Of a DNA stretch of 64,000 nt, positions 52,772 to 62,600 are shown in pieces; within the stretch, counting starts at the first letter, position 1; each line of letters opens with the position of its first letter. This DNA is from an uncultured Lachnospiraceae bacterium (GTDB taxonomy: Bacteria; Bacillota; Clostridia; Lachnospirales; Lachnospiraceae): contig CAJTXP010000017.1 of the NCBI GenBank assembly GCA_910583615.1, positions 1 to 64,000 of the forward strand. The letters run 5' to 3'. A model generated the notes under the pieces. It ran no database searches and was not told the DNA's origin. It saw nothing but the letters and a program-made list of their open reading frames with translations. The position numbers and the translations under genes were made by a program.

Positions 52772-53828
52772 GAGTGCCTCCTTGCATATTTTGAATCTCA
52801 CTGTCAGAATCCAGGGCGGGTATCCGTATGGTGCAGCAGGTGCCGTGTCCGGGACGACTGACAATGTTAAGTCCATAGTCGTTGGAAAAATACAGGTGGA
52901 TCCTGTCATTTACATTTCGGTTTCCGATTCCGCCAAGCCCTTTTGGGCAGGTGTTTTTGTCATTCATGTCAAATCCTTTTCCCTCGTCTCGGATTTCCAG
53001 AAGAATATCTTTTCCGTCCCGTTTACAGGAGACATGGATTTCCATAATGGTTCCGTCATTGTAGGAGCCGTGCAGGACGGAATTTTCCGCCAGAGGCTGA
53101 AGGATCAGTTTGGGCAGCAGATATCCGGACAGTCCATCCTCCAGCTCGTAATTGACATGGAAACTTCCGGCATATCGTATGGCCTGAATGGAGAAATAGT
53201 GTTTCAGGTTGTCAATCTCTTCCTGAATGGTTATAAATTCCCGGTCATTCAGCAGCGTGTTTTTTAACAGTTCGCTTAAAGAACAGATTCCTTCTGATAC
53301 AACTTTGTCCTGATTCATCTGCGCCACCAGGCGAAGGGTGTTCAGTGTATTGAAGAGAAAATGCGGATTGATCTGGTACTGGAGCATCCGAAGTTCCAGA
53401 TCACGTTTTTTTGCTTCGTCAAGCTGCCGCTGTTCCAGAAGAAGCTGGATCTCTGTAACCATTCCGTCAATATTGTCCGACAGATAGGACAGTTCATCAT
53501 TTGCATGATCCTGGATCCGCATCTCCAGATTGCCGTCTGATATGGCCTGACAGGTATGGATCATATGGTCGATCGGTTGAGAAATACTCATATAGGTATA
53601 AAGGGTCATGGTCAGCGCCACGCCGATCATCAGGAGTGCCAAAACAAGGACCTGTCCGGTTCTCTCGGAGCTTCCGTACAGAGAACCGGTATAGAGGCAG
53701 ATGAAGATAAGCGGGAAGATCGTGGAGATCAGGCAGGAGATGACCAGCCTGTTTTTGATCTTCAGATTGCGGAGCCCTACCAGGGAAAAATTTTCGAGTG
53801 GGCGTAAGCTGTTGTTTTCAGGAGGCAT
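52749..53828 (-). CDS. YesM/LytS-type sensor histidine kinase
   Basis: The 359 residues have two membrane segments (about 30-80), a HAMP domain (about 84-135), a His_kinase domain (PF06580 type) with phospho-acceptor His156 in 'QINPHFLFNTLN', and an ATPase domain ('LILQPLAENSVLHG', 'IRDEGKGFDMND'). The extracellular loop is very short, unlike the large sensing domain of most YesM proteins, so it may sense through a membrane partner such as the PTS permeases. AAGGAG lies 5 nt before the ATG at 53828; an in-frame start at 53906 lacks a site. Confidence 0.92.
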   Translation of the reverse strand: MPPENNSLRPLENFSLVGLRNLKIKNRLVISCLISTIFPLIFICLYTGSLYGSSERTGQVLVLALLMIGVALTMTLYTYMSISQPIDHMIHTCQAISDGNLEMRIQDHANDELSYLSDNIDGMVTEIQLLLEQRQLDEAKKRDLELRMLQYQINPHFLFNTLNTLRLVAQMNQDKVVSEGICSLSELLKNTLLNDREFITIQEEIDNLKHYFSIQAIRYAGSFHVNYELEDGLSGYLLPKLILQPLAENSVLHGSYNDGTIMEIHVSCKRDGKDILLEIRDEGKGFDMNDKNTCPKGLGGIGNRNVNDRIHLYFSNDYGLNIVSRPGHGTCCTIRIPALDSDSEIQNMQGGTHVPGTDR

Positions 53829-53880
53829 GGGGACTCCTTTCCGGGGATATGATAAAATGCGAAAACCTTCTGTCCAGTAT

Positions 53881-53895
53881 ACAGGATTTTCCTGT
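53881..53895. promoter_or_regulatory. Palindrome near the histidine kinase promoter
   Basis: ACAGGATTTTCCTGT, a perfect 6-3-6 dyad. It abuts a possible leftward -10 (TATACT, 53881-53876) for the two-component genes. A regulatory role is possible but unproven. Confidence 0.4.
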
Positions 53896-53925
53896 CTTAT
53901 GTACATTTTAACTTGAAACGGGAAA

Positions 53926-54018
53926 ATAATCCATAGAAAACATAAAATAATCCATACACTTTTTTTAATAAACTGTTTTTTAAATTTATATTTATTTTAG
54001 AATTGAAGATAATCCATA
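53926..54018 (+). promoter_or_regulatory. Three direct ATAATCCATA repeats, likely AraC-type regulator sites
   Basis: The 10-mer ATAATCCATA occurs at 53926-53935, 53947-53956 and 54009-54018, with start-to-start distances of 21 and 62 bp (two and about six helical turns). It lies in the 283-bp gap between the two-component genes and the PTS genes. Direct repeats one or two turns apart are the typical binding pattern for AraC-family activators. The PTS promoter should follow in the A/T-rich stretch at 54040-54070, but its -35 is poor, as expected for an activated promoter. Confidence 0.7.
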
Positions 54019-54111
54019 CAAAGGATAAGATAATATCTATCTTTTTTTGTGCATTTTATATAAAATACAAACTAACAAGAAACCTGAATACAAAAAGGAG
54101 GTAAAGCAGGT

Positions 54112-55563
54112 ATGATGAAATATTTACAGAAACTTGGAAAATCCCTGATGCTTCCGGTAGCATGTCTTCCGGTATGCGGTATCCTGATGGGAATCGGATA
54201 TGCATTGTGTGAAGAGACCATGCAGGGCGGAGATATTACAGGGGCGGTTTCGATCATTGGATTCTTCCTGGTTAAGGCAGGCGGCGCGCTGATCGACAAT
54301 ATGTCCTGGCTGTTCGCCATCGGCGTGGCAGTCGGCATGTCAGATGACAATGAGGGAACTGCAGGTCTGGCAGGTCTGGTATCCTGGCTGATGATCACGA
54401 ATCTTCTGTCATCCGGCACGGTGAGCGTTCTGGTAGGAGGAGAAGCAGATCCGGCGTTCTCAAGAATTCAGAATCAGTTTATAGGTATCCTTGCAGGGCT
54501 CATCGGTGCGACCTGTTATAACAAATTTAAGAATACGAGGCTGCCGGATGCGCTGTCTTTCTTCTCCGGCAAGCGCTGTGTAGCCATTGTAACGGCAGTT
54601 TTCTCCATTCTGGCAGCTGCAGTCCTGTTCTTCGTATGGCCGATCGTTTACGGCGTGCTGGTAGCGCTGGGCGAGAGCGTTGTAGGACTGGGGGCAGTTG
54701 GCGTTGGCATTTATACATTCCTCAACCGTCTGTTGATTCCGTTTGGCCTGCATCACGCGCTGAATTCTGTATTCTGGTTTGATGCAGCCGGAATCAACGA
54801 CCTTGGAACCTACTGGGCAGGTGAAGTGCTGAACGGTGCAGGCGGAAGCGCAGGTATGTATATGGCAGGTTTCTTCCCGTCTATGATGTTCGGTCTTCCG
54901 GCGGCTGCAATGGCGATTATTCACTGTGCGAAGCCTGAGAGAAGAAAAGAAGCAGCTTCCCTTCTGGGCGCGGCAGCAATCTGCGCGTTTATCTGCGGCG
55001 TGACTGAGCCCTTTGAGTTTGCGTTCATGTTCCTGGCGCCGGTGCTCTATCTGATTTATGCTGTCCTTTATGGAGTATTTGCAGCGGTTTCCGTGGCGCT
55101 TGGTTTCCGGGCGGGCTTTTCGTTCTCGGCAGGACTTACGGACCTGGTGTTCAGTGCGTCGCTTCCGGCGGCCAGCAGGACATTCATGATCATTCCTCTT
55201 GGAATTGCTGCTGCGGCAGTATTCTATCTGGTATTCCGTATGGTGATTCCGGCGCTTGATCTGAAGACTCCGGGTCGTGAGGACGAGGATGAGGATGAGA
55301 CAAAGATCGAACTGGCAAACAATGACTTTACTGCGATGGCATCCATCATTCTGGAAGGTCTTGGAGGTAAGGCAAATGTGACCAGCGTAGACAACTGTAT
55401 TACAAGACTCCGTCTGGAGATCAAAGATTATACGGCAGTTGATGAGAAAAAGATCAAATCGGCCGGCGTCAGTGGAGTGATCCGTCCAAGCAAGACATCC
55501 GTACAGGTTGTCATTGGGCCGAAGGTACAGTTTGTGGCAGATGAATTCAAAAAACTGATGTAA
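54112..55563 (+). CDS. PTS EIICB, glucose/N-acetylglucosamine family
   Basis: This 483-residue sugar-transporting permease has an EIIC domain with about ten membrane segments (1-385, 'GLHHALNSVFWFDAAGI', 'GVTEPFEFAFMFLAP') and a C-terminal EIIB domain (about 405-483) with phospho-Cys429 in 'VDNCITRLRLE'. A short acidic linker ('EDEDEDETK') joins them. No EIIA is fused; the EIIA gene lies at 56929. The sequence does not tell glucose from N-acetylglucosamine or a related sugar. AAAAAGGAGG lies 9 nt upstream. Confidence 0.93.
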   Translation: MMKYLQKLGKSLMLPVACLPVCGILMGIGYALCEETMQGGDITGAVSIIGFFLVKAGGALIDNMSWLFAIGVAVGMSDDNEGTAGLAGLVSWLMITNLLSSGTVSVLVGGEADPAFSRIQNQFIGILAGLIGATCYNKFKNTRLPDALSFFSGKRCVAIVTAVFSILAAAVLFFVWPIVYGVLVALGESVVGLGAVGVGIYTFLNRLLIPFGLHHALNSVFWFDAAGINDLGTYWAGEVLNGAGGSAGMYMAGFFPSMMFGLPAAAMAIIHCAKPERRKEAASLLGAAAICAFICGVTEPFEFAFMFLAPVLYLIYAVLYGVFAAVSVALGFRAGFSFSAGLTDLVFSASLPAASRTFMIIPLGIAAAAVFYLVFRMVIPALDLKTPGREDEDEDETKIELANNDFTAMASIILEGLGGKANVTSVDNCITRLRLEIKDYTAVDEKKIKSAGVSGVIRPSKTSVQVVIGPKVQFVADEFKKLM

Positions 55564-55593
55564 GCCAATCCACTATCCAAAACATATATTCAG

Positions 55594-55623
55594 AGGGAGC
55601 TCCGGGAGACCGGGGCTCTCCCT
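55594..55623 (+). terminator. GC-rich hairpin after the EIICB gene
   Basis: AGGGAGCTCCGG with its complement (55594-55623), a strong bulged stem with loop GAGA. No T-run follows, so it may act as a 3' stabiliser or a weak terminator that limits read-through into the second EIIC gene. Confidence 0.55.
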
Positions 55624-55671
55624 GCTGTTCACGGGTTCTCTCTGGATGATTGAGCAGACTTTCTCCATTCA

Positions 55672-55700
55672 TTGACAGAGCAGGGGGGATTTGTTATGAT
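55672..55700 (+). promoter_or_regulatory. Internal promoter for EIIC-EIIA
   Basis: TTGACA (55672-55677), a 17-nt spacer and TATGAT (55695-55700). It lies 51 nt before the EIIC start and gives the second permease its own transcription start. Confidence 0.78.
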
Positions 55701-55751
55701 AATCATACAGAGAAACTTTGCGTTTACAGGTATGGGGGAGTGCAAAGAATT

Positions 55752-56903
55752 ATGAAGTACGCATATCGCCTTGGGAAAGCGATGATGCTGCCGGTGGCGT
55801 GTCTTCCGGTGGCAGGGCTTTTGATGGGGATCGGATACTGGATGGATCCGAACGGATATGGAGCGGACTGTCTGGCTGCTGAGATTATGATACAGGCGGG
55901 TTCAGCAATACTGAATCATATGAGCATTTTGTTTGCCACGGGAGTGGCAACCGGCCTGGCAGATGAACAGGACGGAACGGCAGTTCTGGCAGGGGTGGCT
56001 GCCTGGCTTTTGATTCAGAATATTCTGACGCCTGACAGTGTGACGGTTGTGACCGGAGGAAGAACAGATCCGACTTCTTTTCAGGATATTGATAATCAGA
56101 TGATTGGAATATTCTGCGGGGTTATGGGGGCATATTGCAGTAACCGCTACCGGGACGTACAGCTGTTTTATGGATTGCAGGTGTTTTCCGGGCGCAGACT
56201 TGCCATCATTGCGTCAGTTGGATATGCAGCGGTTTTTTCACTGATGCTTTTGAACGTATGGCCTTATTTTTACGGGATATCTGTTTATATGGGAAAGTCC
56301 CTTCTTGGAACAGGCCCTGTCGGGGCGGGAATTTACATGTTTTTAAACCGTCTGATGATTCCGACCGGACTTCACCACGCCCTGAATTCCGTGTTCTGGT
56401 TTGATCTGGCGGGAATTTCGGATCTGAAATATTTCTGGAACGGCCTGGGAGTCTATGGCCAGACCGGACAGTATATGACCGGATTCTTTCCAGTGATGAT
56501 TTTTGGCCTTCCGGGAGCTGCACTGGCCATGTATCAGACAGCCCGGAAGGAGAAGAAAAAGATGACCGGCGGTCTTCTGATGACGGCGGCGGTCTGCTGT
56601 ATCCTGACTGGAGTGACAGAACCTATGGAATTTTCTTTTATGTTTCTGGCGCCGGGGCTCTTTTTTCTGCATGCGTTTTTGACCGGTATCTCCGGTTTTA
56701 TCTGCGCAATGCTGCCGTTTCGGATTGGATTTAATTTCAGTGCAGGGCTTATGGATTATTTCATGGCGTTAAAGTCTCCTATGGCAGAGAATCCGTGGCT
56801 GCTCTGGCCGGTCGGAATGATTTTTGGAGTTTTGTATTATGCAGTATTTCGTTTTTGCATCTTAAGGTTCCATCTCAGGACACCAGGAAGAGAAGAACAG
56901 TAA
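55752..56903 (+). CDS. PTS EIIC, glucose/N-acetylglucosamine family, no EIIB domain
   Basis: This 383-residue paralogue of the EIIC domain at 54112 has shared segments 'MLPVACLPVAGLLMGIGYW', 'GLHHALNSVFWFDLAGI' and 'GVTEPMEFSFMFLAPGLFF'. It ends at 'LRTPGREEQ', exactly where the EIIB linker of the first protein begins, so the EIIB domain is absent. It would need EIIB in trans, most likely from the EIICB next door, or act as a sensor. The start at 55752 follows GGGGGAG; a longer frame from 55650 would cover the promoter. Confidence 0.9.
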   Translation: MKYAYRLGKAMMLPVACLPVAGLLMGIGYWMDPNGYGADCLAAEIMIQAGSAILNHMSILFATGVATGLADEQDGTAVLAGVAAWLLIQNILTPDSVTVVTGGRTDPTSFQDIDNQMIGIFCGVMGAYCSNRYRDVQLFYGLQVFSGRRLAIIASVGYAAVFSLMLLNVWPYFYGISVYMGKSLLGTGPVGAGIYMFLNRLMIPTGLHHALNSVFWFDLAGISDLKYFWNGLGVYGQTGQYMTGFFPVMIFGLPGAALAMYQTARKEKKKMTGGLLMTAAVCCILTGVTEPMEFSFMFLAPGLFFLHAFLTGISGFICAMLPFRIGFNFSAGLMDYFMALKSPMAENPWLLWPVGMIFGVLYYAVFRFCILRFHLRTPGREEQ

Positions 56904-56928
56904 AAAATTGATTCAGGAGGAAAGATTC

Positions 56929-57420
56929 ATGTTTGGTATTTTCAGAAAGAAACAGCAGGAGTATAAGATGATGGCGGCAGCGGATGGAAAAGTGATTCCA
57001 ATGGCAGAGGCGCATGATCCGGTATTTTCATCGTGCGCACTGGGTAATGGCGTTGTCATCCGTCCAACAGGCGGCGTGGTCGTGGCACCGGCGGACGGTA
57101 AAGTGACGGCGACTATGGAAGGAAGCAATCATGCAGTCGGTATGGAGCTGGAAGGCGGAATTGAGATTCTGATCCATATAGGCGTGGATACGGTGAATCT
57201 GAAAGGAGAAGGCTTTACAGCGCTGGTGAAGTCGGGAGACAAAGTGAAAGCAGGAGCGGAACTGATCCGGTTTGAACGGGAAGCGCTGGAAGCAAAGGGA
57301 TACTGCATGGAAGTCATGCAGATCGTTATGGACAGCGAAACTGCCTCGAAAGTCCAGTATGTCACGGGAATGGATGCGGCAGCAGGGGAGACAGAAGTGG
57401 CACACTGGAAGCAGTCATAA
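56929..57420 (+). CDS. PTS EIIA, glucose type (Crr-like)
   Basis: The 163-residue soluble EIIA(Glc) domain protein receives phosphate from HPr and passes it to EIIB. The active-site His83 is in 'EILIHIGVDTVNLKGEGF' and the supporting His68 in 'SNHAVGMEL'; the N-terminal 'ADGKVIPMAEAHDPVFSSCALGNGVVI' is typical. The start at 56929 follows AGGAGG by 8 nt. It completes the PTS set and ends at a weak terminator. Confidence 0.95.
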   Translation: MFGIFRKKQQEYKMMAAADGKVIPMAEAHDPVFSSCALGNGVVIRPTGGVVVAPADGKVTATMEGSNHAVGMELEGGIEILIHIGVDTVNLKGEGFTALVKSGDKVKAGAELIRFEREALEAKGYCMEVMQIVMDSETASKVQYVTGMDAAAGETEVAHWKQS

Positions 57421-57447
57421 AAACAGTCATAATTCCGTCTGTTTTTT
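57419..57447 (+). terminator. Terminator of the PTS operon
   Basis: AAAAACAG (57419-57426) pairs with CTGTTTTT (57439-57446), followed by the end of the T-run. The stem is A/T-rich and begins in the stop codon of the EIIA gene, so termination may be partial. Confidence 0.6.
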
Positions 57448-57459
57448 CCTGGGAAAGTA

Positions 57460-57488
57460 TTGACTTCGGGAAAGTGTTTTCGTATTAT
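57460..57488 (+). promoter_or_regulatory. Promoter of the plsX operon
   Basis: TTGACT (57460-57465), a 17-nt spacer and TATTAT (57483-57488), 27 nt before the plsX start. No FapR-type operator is recognisable. Confidence 0.75.
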
Positions 57489-57514
57489 GGTATAGAAAAC
57501 GAGGAGGAAAGAGG

Positions 57515-58555
57515 ATGCAGGAGCTGGTAAAGGTTGCAGTAGATGCCATGGGCGGAGACCATGCACCGCTGGAGATTGTAAAAGGCGCCGTGGAAGCGGT
57601 GAACAGAAAAGACAATGTAAAAGTGTTTCTGGTGGGGCAGGAAGATGCGGTAAAGGCAGAGCTTAAGAAATATCAGTATGATCCTTCCAGGGTAGAGGTG
57701 GTGAATGCCACAGAAGTGATCGAGATGGCGGAACCGCCGGTTCAGGCAATTCGGACAAAAAAGGATTCGTCCATTGTAACAGCCATGAAGATGGTGAAAA
57801 ACAAAGAGGCGGATGCATTTGTCGGAGCCGGGAGTACCGGGGCGGTCCTGGTGGGCGGCCAGCTGATCGTAGGAAGGATCAAGGGAGTGGAAAGACCTCC
57901 CCTTGCGCCTCTGATTCCCACTGAAAAAGGAGCTTCTCTGCTGATCGACTGCGGGGCCAACGTGGACGCCAGACCTTCCCACCTGGTTCAGTTCGCAAAG
58001 ATGGGTTCGATTTACATGGAGAATATCATGGGGATTTCAAAGCCCAGAGTTGCGATTGTGAACATTGGCGCGGAAGAAGAAAAGGGCAATGCGCTGGTCA
58101 AGGAGACCTTTCCGCTTTTAAAGGAGTGCAGGGAGATCAATTTCATCGGAAGCATTGAAGCACGTGACATCCCGTCCGGGTATGCAGACGTGATCGTCTG
58201 TGAAGCCTTTGCGGGAAATATCATTCTGAAGCTGTATGAAGGAGTAGGCGGCACGCTGATTTCCATGGTGAAAAAAGGGATGATGGCCAGTCTTCGAAGC
58301 AGGATCGGCGCTCTTCTGGTAAAGCCCGCCCTGAAGAAGACGCTCAAACGTTTTGATACCAGCCAGTATGGAGGCGCTCCGCTTCTGGGCCTGAAAGGGC
58401 TGGTAGTTAAGACGCACGGCAGTTCCAATGCAACAGAAGTATGTAATTCCATCCTTCAGTGCGTGGCATTTACCGAGCAGCAGATGAATGAAAAAATCAG
58501 AGCCGGTATTCAGGAAAAAGAAAATCAGGAAGGGAATGGAAGTCATGGAATTTGA
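57515..58555 (+). CDS. plsX: Phosphate acyltransferase PlsX
   Basis: PlsX makes acyl phosphate from acyl-ACP for phospholipid synthesis. The 346 residues begin 'VAVDAMGGDHAPLEIVKGAVEA' and include 'GAGSTGAVLVGGQLIV' and 'CEAFAGNIILKLYEG', typical of the family. GAGGAGGAAAGAGG is upstream. It is the first gene of an operon with acpP, rnc, smc and ftsY, and its end overlaps acpP by 11 bp. Confidence 0.96.
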   Translation: MQELVKVAVDAMGGDHAPLEIVKGAVEAVNRKDNVKVFLVGQEDAVKAELKKYQYDPSRVEVVNATEVIEMAEPPVQAIRTKKDSSIVTAMKMVKNKEADAFVGAGSTGAVLVGGQLIVGRIKGVERPPLAPLIPTEKGASLLIDCGANVDARPSHLVQFAKMGSIYMENIMGISKPRVAIVNIGAEEEKGNALVKETFPLLKECREINFIGSIEARDIPSGYADVIVCEAFAGNIILKLYEGVGGTLISMVKKGMMASLRSRIGALLVKPALKKTLKRFDTSQYGGAPLLGLKGLVVKTHGSSNATEVCNSILQCVAFTEQQMNEKIRAGIQEKENQEGNGSHGI

Positions 58556-58775
58556 AAAATTACAGGAAATCATTGCGGAAGTATTGAATGTAGATGCAGA
58601 TGAGATTACAATGGATACGACATTTGTAGATGATCTGGGAGCAGATTCCCTGGATGTGTTTCAGATTATTATGGGAATTGAGGAAGAATTTGATATTGAG
58701 ATCGCCAATGAAGATGCAGAGAAGATCGTGTCGGTCGGCGATGCAGTGGAACAGATCAAGAGTGCGATCAATTAA
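58545..58775 (+). CDS. acpP: Acyl carrier protein
   Basis: This 76-residue acidic four-helix protein carries phosphopantetheine on Ser35 in 'DDLGADSLDVFQ'. It carries growing acyl chains for fatty acid synthesis and supplies PlsX. The ATG at 58545 is about 10 nt after AGGAAGGG; two upstream in-frame ATGs lie inside the plsX end and are less likely. The 122-bp gap to rnc holds nothing recognisable. Confidence 0.96.
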   Translation: MEFEKLQEIIAEVLNVDADEITMDTTFVDDLGADSLDVFQIIMGIEEEFDIEIANEDAEKIVSVGDAVEQIKSAIN

Positions 58776-58897
58776 TTAACAGGGTATGAGTGCAGGCGGG
58801 CTGGGGCGAGATACAGTTTCTGACGTTATCTGACGGACGGCAGGAAGGATGTTTCGCAACAGCCCCTTATCATTTTATGACAGAGGCAGGTTATAAT

Positions 58898-59584
58898 ATG
58901 GAAAAGACGTCCCGGCTGAAGGAGCTGGAAGAGAAGATCGGTTATCATTTTCAGGATCCGGAATTATTAAAAAGAGCCATGTGCCACAGCTCTTATGCGA
59001 ATGAGAGACATATGGGCAGGTTGAACTGTAATGAAAGACTGGAATTTCTGGGGGATGCGGTGCTGGAACTGGCAACCAGTGAATTTTTGTATGAAAGGTA
59101 TCCCCGGATGCCGGAGGGAGATGCTACAAAGACAAGGGCCAGCATCGTCTGTGAGCAGAGCCTTGCATTCTGCGCCCGCAGTCTGTCACTGGGAGACTAT
59201 ATTCTGCTGGGAAGAGGAGAGGCGGTCAGCGGAGGAAGAGAACGTCCGTCGATTACTTCGGATGCTTTTGAGGCGCTGATCGGGGCAATCTACCTGGACG
59301 GTGGTTTTACTAATGCAAAAGAGTTTATACAGAGATTTGTTCTGGATGATCTGGAGCACAAGCAGCTCTTTTTTGATAGTAAGACCATTCTGCAGGAACG
59401 GATCCAGGCGCACTGCGAAGAAACGCTGCACTATGAGCTGATTCATGAGGAAGGACCGGATCACCGGAAAGTATTTATCGTACAGGCAATGCTTGGCGAT
59501 AAAATAATAGGTAAAGGACAGGGACGGACCAAAAAAGCGGCGGAGCAGGAAGCGGCGTATCATGCACTGACAGGGAATATATAA
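58898..59584 (+). CDS. rnc: Ribonuclease III
   Basis: The 228 residues comprise an N-terminal RNase III domain with signature 'NERLEFLGDAVLEL' (45-58, metal-binding Glu49 and Asp53) and a C-terminal double-stranded RNA-binding domain ('KTILQERIQAHCEETLHYEL', 'GKGQGRTKKAAEQEAAYHAL'). It processes rRNA and structured mRNA. The start at 58898 follows GAGGCAGG by 7 nt; longer in-frame starts at 58790 or 58877 are not supported by a good site. smc follows after 16 nt. Confidence 0.95.
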   Translation: MEKTSRLKELEEKIGYHFQDPELLKRAMCHSSYANERHMGRLNCNERLEFLGDAVLELATSEFLYERYPRMPEGDATKTRASIVCEQSLAFCARSLSLGDYILLGRGEAVSGGRERPSITSDAFEALIGAIYLDGGFTNAKEFIQRFVLDDLEHKQLFFDSKTILQERIQAHCEETLHYELIHEEGPDHRKVFIVQAMLGDKIIGKGQGRTKKAAEQEAAYHALTGNI

Positions 59585-59600
59585 GAACAGGAAAGCGTAC

Positions 59601-62600
59601 ATGTATTTAAAATGTATAGAAGTACAGGGATTTAAATCTTTTGCAAATAAAATTGTATTTGATTTTCACAACGGGATCACGGGAATCGTAGGTCCGAACG
59701 GTTCGGGAAAGAGCAATGTGGCGGACGCGGTGCGCTGGGTGCTGGGGGAACAGAGGGTCAAACAGCTGCGCGGCGGCACCATGCAGGACGTTATTTTCTC
59801 CGGTACGGAGAACCGGAAGCCATTGAGTTACGCCTATGTGGCGATCACGCTGGATAACGGCGATCATCAGCTTCCGGTGGCATATGAGGAAGTTACGGTC
59901 GCCAGAAGGTTATATCGTTCCGGGGAGAGTGAATATCTTTTAAATGGAACGGTCTGCCGTCTGAAGGATGTGCAGGAACTGTTTTACGATACAGGTATTG
60001 GAAAAGAAGGCTATTCCATCATCGGACAGGGCCAGATCGACCGGATCCTGAGTACAAAGCCGGAGGAGGCCAGGGAGCTGTTTGACGAGGCCACCGGCAT
60101 CGTCAAATTCAAAAAACGGAAAAAGACGGCGGAGAAGAAGCTGGAGGATGAGAAGCAGAACCTTCTCCGTGTCAATGATATTCTGTCGGAGCTGGAAAAA
60201 CAGCTTGGGCCTCTGGAGCGTCAGGCGGAAAAGGCGAAGGAATACCTGAAGAAAAGAGAGACGCTGAAGGAGTATGAGATTCACGTTTTTCTGATGGAGA
60301 TGGAGGAGATTCGGGAACAGCTGGAAAGACTGAAGAAAAACCGGGTCATCACGGAAGGAGACCTGAAAGAGACGACGGAAGCTTTTGAAAATACGAAGCT
60401 GGAATATGAACGTATTGAAAAAGAACTGGAAGGGATCGAGAAACAGATCGATGCTGCCAGGGAGGACGCGTCTTCGGGCCGCCTGAAAAAACAGCAGCTG
60501 AAAGGACAGGTCGCAGTCCTGAAGGAGCAGGCGCGTTCTGCTCAGGCCAGCCGCCGCCATTATCAGGAGCGGATGGAGAGCATTGAGGGCGAGATGAAGG
60601 AGCGGGAAACGGAGAAGCAGGCTGTCCTTTCGGAAAAATCAGAACTGGATCTCCAGCTCTCACAGGCGCAGAAGGTCCAGGAAGAGGCGGAGGATGCGCT
60701 TCACAGGATTCAGCAGAGCATTCAGGACAGTCAGACCAATATGGAGAACAGCAAGAATGAGATTATCTCACTTCTGAACCAGCGGTCCTCCATCAAGGGA
60801 AAGATCCAGCGCTATGATGCCATGACGGAACAGATCCAGATCCGTAAGTCAGAGGTGAATCAGAAGCTGATCCAGATGAAGAGCGCAGAGCTTGATCAGG
60901 ATGAACTTCTGAAGGAACAGGAAGAAGAGCTTCTGCGGATCCAGACGGAACTTCAGGAAAAGAATGCGAAGAGGGAAGAGACGGAAGGCCGGATTAAGGA
61001 ACTGCAGCAGCAGATTACCATCTGCAGGAAACGTCTGGAGGATGGGCAGACTGCTTATCACAGAGAGGCGTCCAGACTGGAATCCCTTCGAAACCTTGCG
61101 GAGCGGTATGACGGATATGGTAACAGCATCCGCAGGGTGATGGAACAGAAAGAGCGCGAGAAGGGGATCTGCGGCGTGGTTGCAGATCTGATTCAGACGG
61201 AAAAACGTTATGAAACGGCTGTTGAGACCGCGCTTGGAGGCAGTATTCAGAACGTGGTGACGGAGGATGAAGAGACTGCAAAAAAACTGATCGCCTATCT
61301 GAAGCAGAACCGTTTCGGACGCGTGACCTTTCTGCCGCTGACAGCAGTGAAAAATCCCCAGCAGTTTTATCAGGAACAGGCGCTGAAGGAGCCGGGAGTT
61401 ATCGGCCTTGCACATACGCTGGTGGAGACAGATCCGCGGTACCGGAACATCATGGCGCAGCTTCTGGGACGGACACTGGTTGTGGAACATATCGATCACG
61501 CCATTGCGATTCAGAGAAAATACCGGTACAGCCTGCGCATCGTGACGCTGGAGGGAGAATCCATGAATCCCGGCGGTTCCATGACCGGCGGCGCTTTCAA
61601 AAACAGCAGCAGTCTGCTGAGCAGAAACCGTGAGATCGACGAACTGAAAGTCCGGGTGGAACAGCGAAAGCAGGATATGGAAAATGTCCAGAAAAAGCTT
61701 GTTGAGATACAGAACGAACGGAGCAGCTGCTATCTGGAACTGGACGCAGGCGCAGCGGCGCTGCAGGAGATCCGGGTCTTCGAGAATACGGCGAGAATGA
61801 ATGTGGAGCAGCTTCAGGAGCAGAAGCGTTCTGCAGATGAGAATTTCCGGCAGTTCGGAAAGGAAAGCGCAGAGCTGGACCGTCAGGCTTCGGAGATTCA
61901 GGAGATGAAAAAGGCGGGTCAGCAGGAGCTTAAGGATTCGGAAGCGATGGAGAAGGCTCATACATATGCGGTAGAAACATATCAGTCCCGTCTGGAGGAA
62001 GAACGCCTGAAAGAAGCAGAAGCGCAGAAACTTCTGGAAGAGTACCATCTGGATACAGCTTCCATTCTGCAGAAGGCTGAATTTGCAGCATCCAGCCTGA
62101 ACCGGGTGGAAGGCGAACTGAAAAAACTCCGGAACGAGCAGGAGGAGCTGGTAAGAAGTCAGAGTCAGGCGGAAGATGATACCCGAAGCCGCGAAGAGGG
62201 CATTCATGCGCTTCAGGAAGAACTGGATCAGGCGGATCAGATAATCCAGGAAAAGGAAGAGAAGATTCAGGAACTCCAGAGGAAGAAGGAGGAACAGTCC
62301 GTTTCTCACAAAAATTTTTTTGGAAGAAGAGAAGATCTGTCTTCCCGCATGAACGAACTGGATAAAGAGCTTTTCCGTCTGGACAGCCAGAAGGAAAAAC
62401 TGGATGAAAATTCAGAAAATCTCATGAATCATATGTGGACAGAATATGAACTGACCTACAATGCAGCGGTTCCGCTCAGAAAGGAAGAATATACAAACCT
62501 TTCCGAATTGAAGAAAAACTGCGGTACATTGAAAGAGGAGATACGCAGTCTTGGAAATGTCAATGTCAATGCCATTGAGGACTATAAAGAAGTTTCAGAA

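Noticed and set aside
60849..62309. 486-codon antisense frame over smc
   Set aside because: It is a shadow of the coiled-coil coding region; Leu/Phe-rich with no family match.
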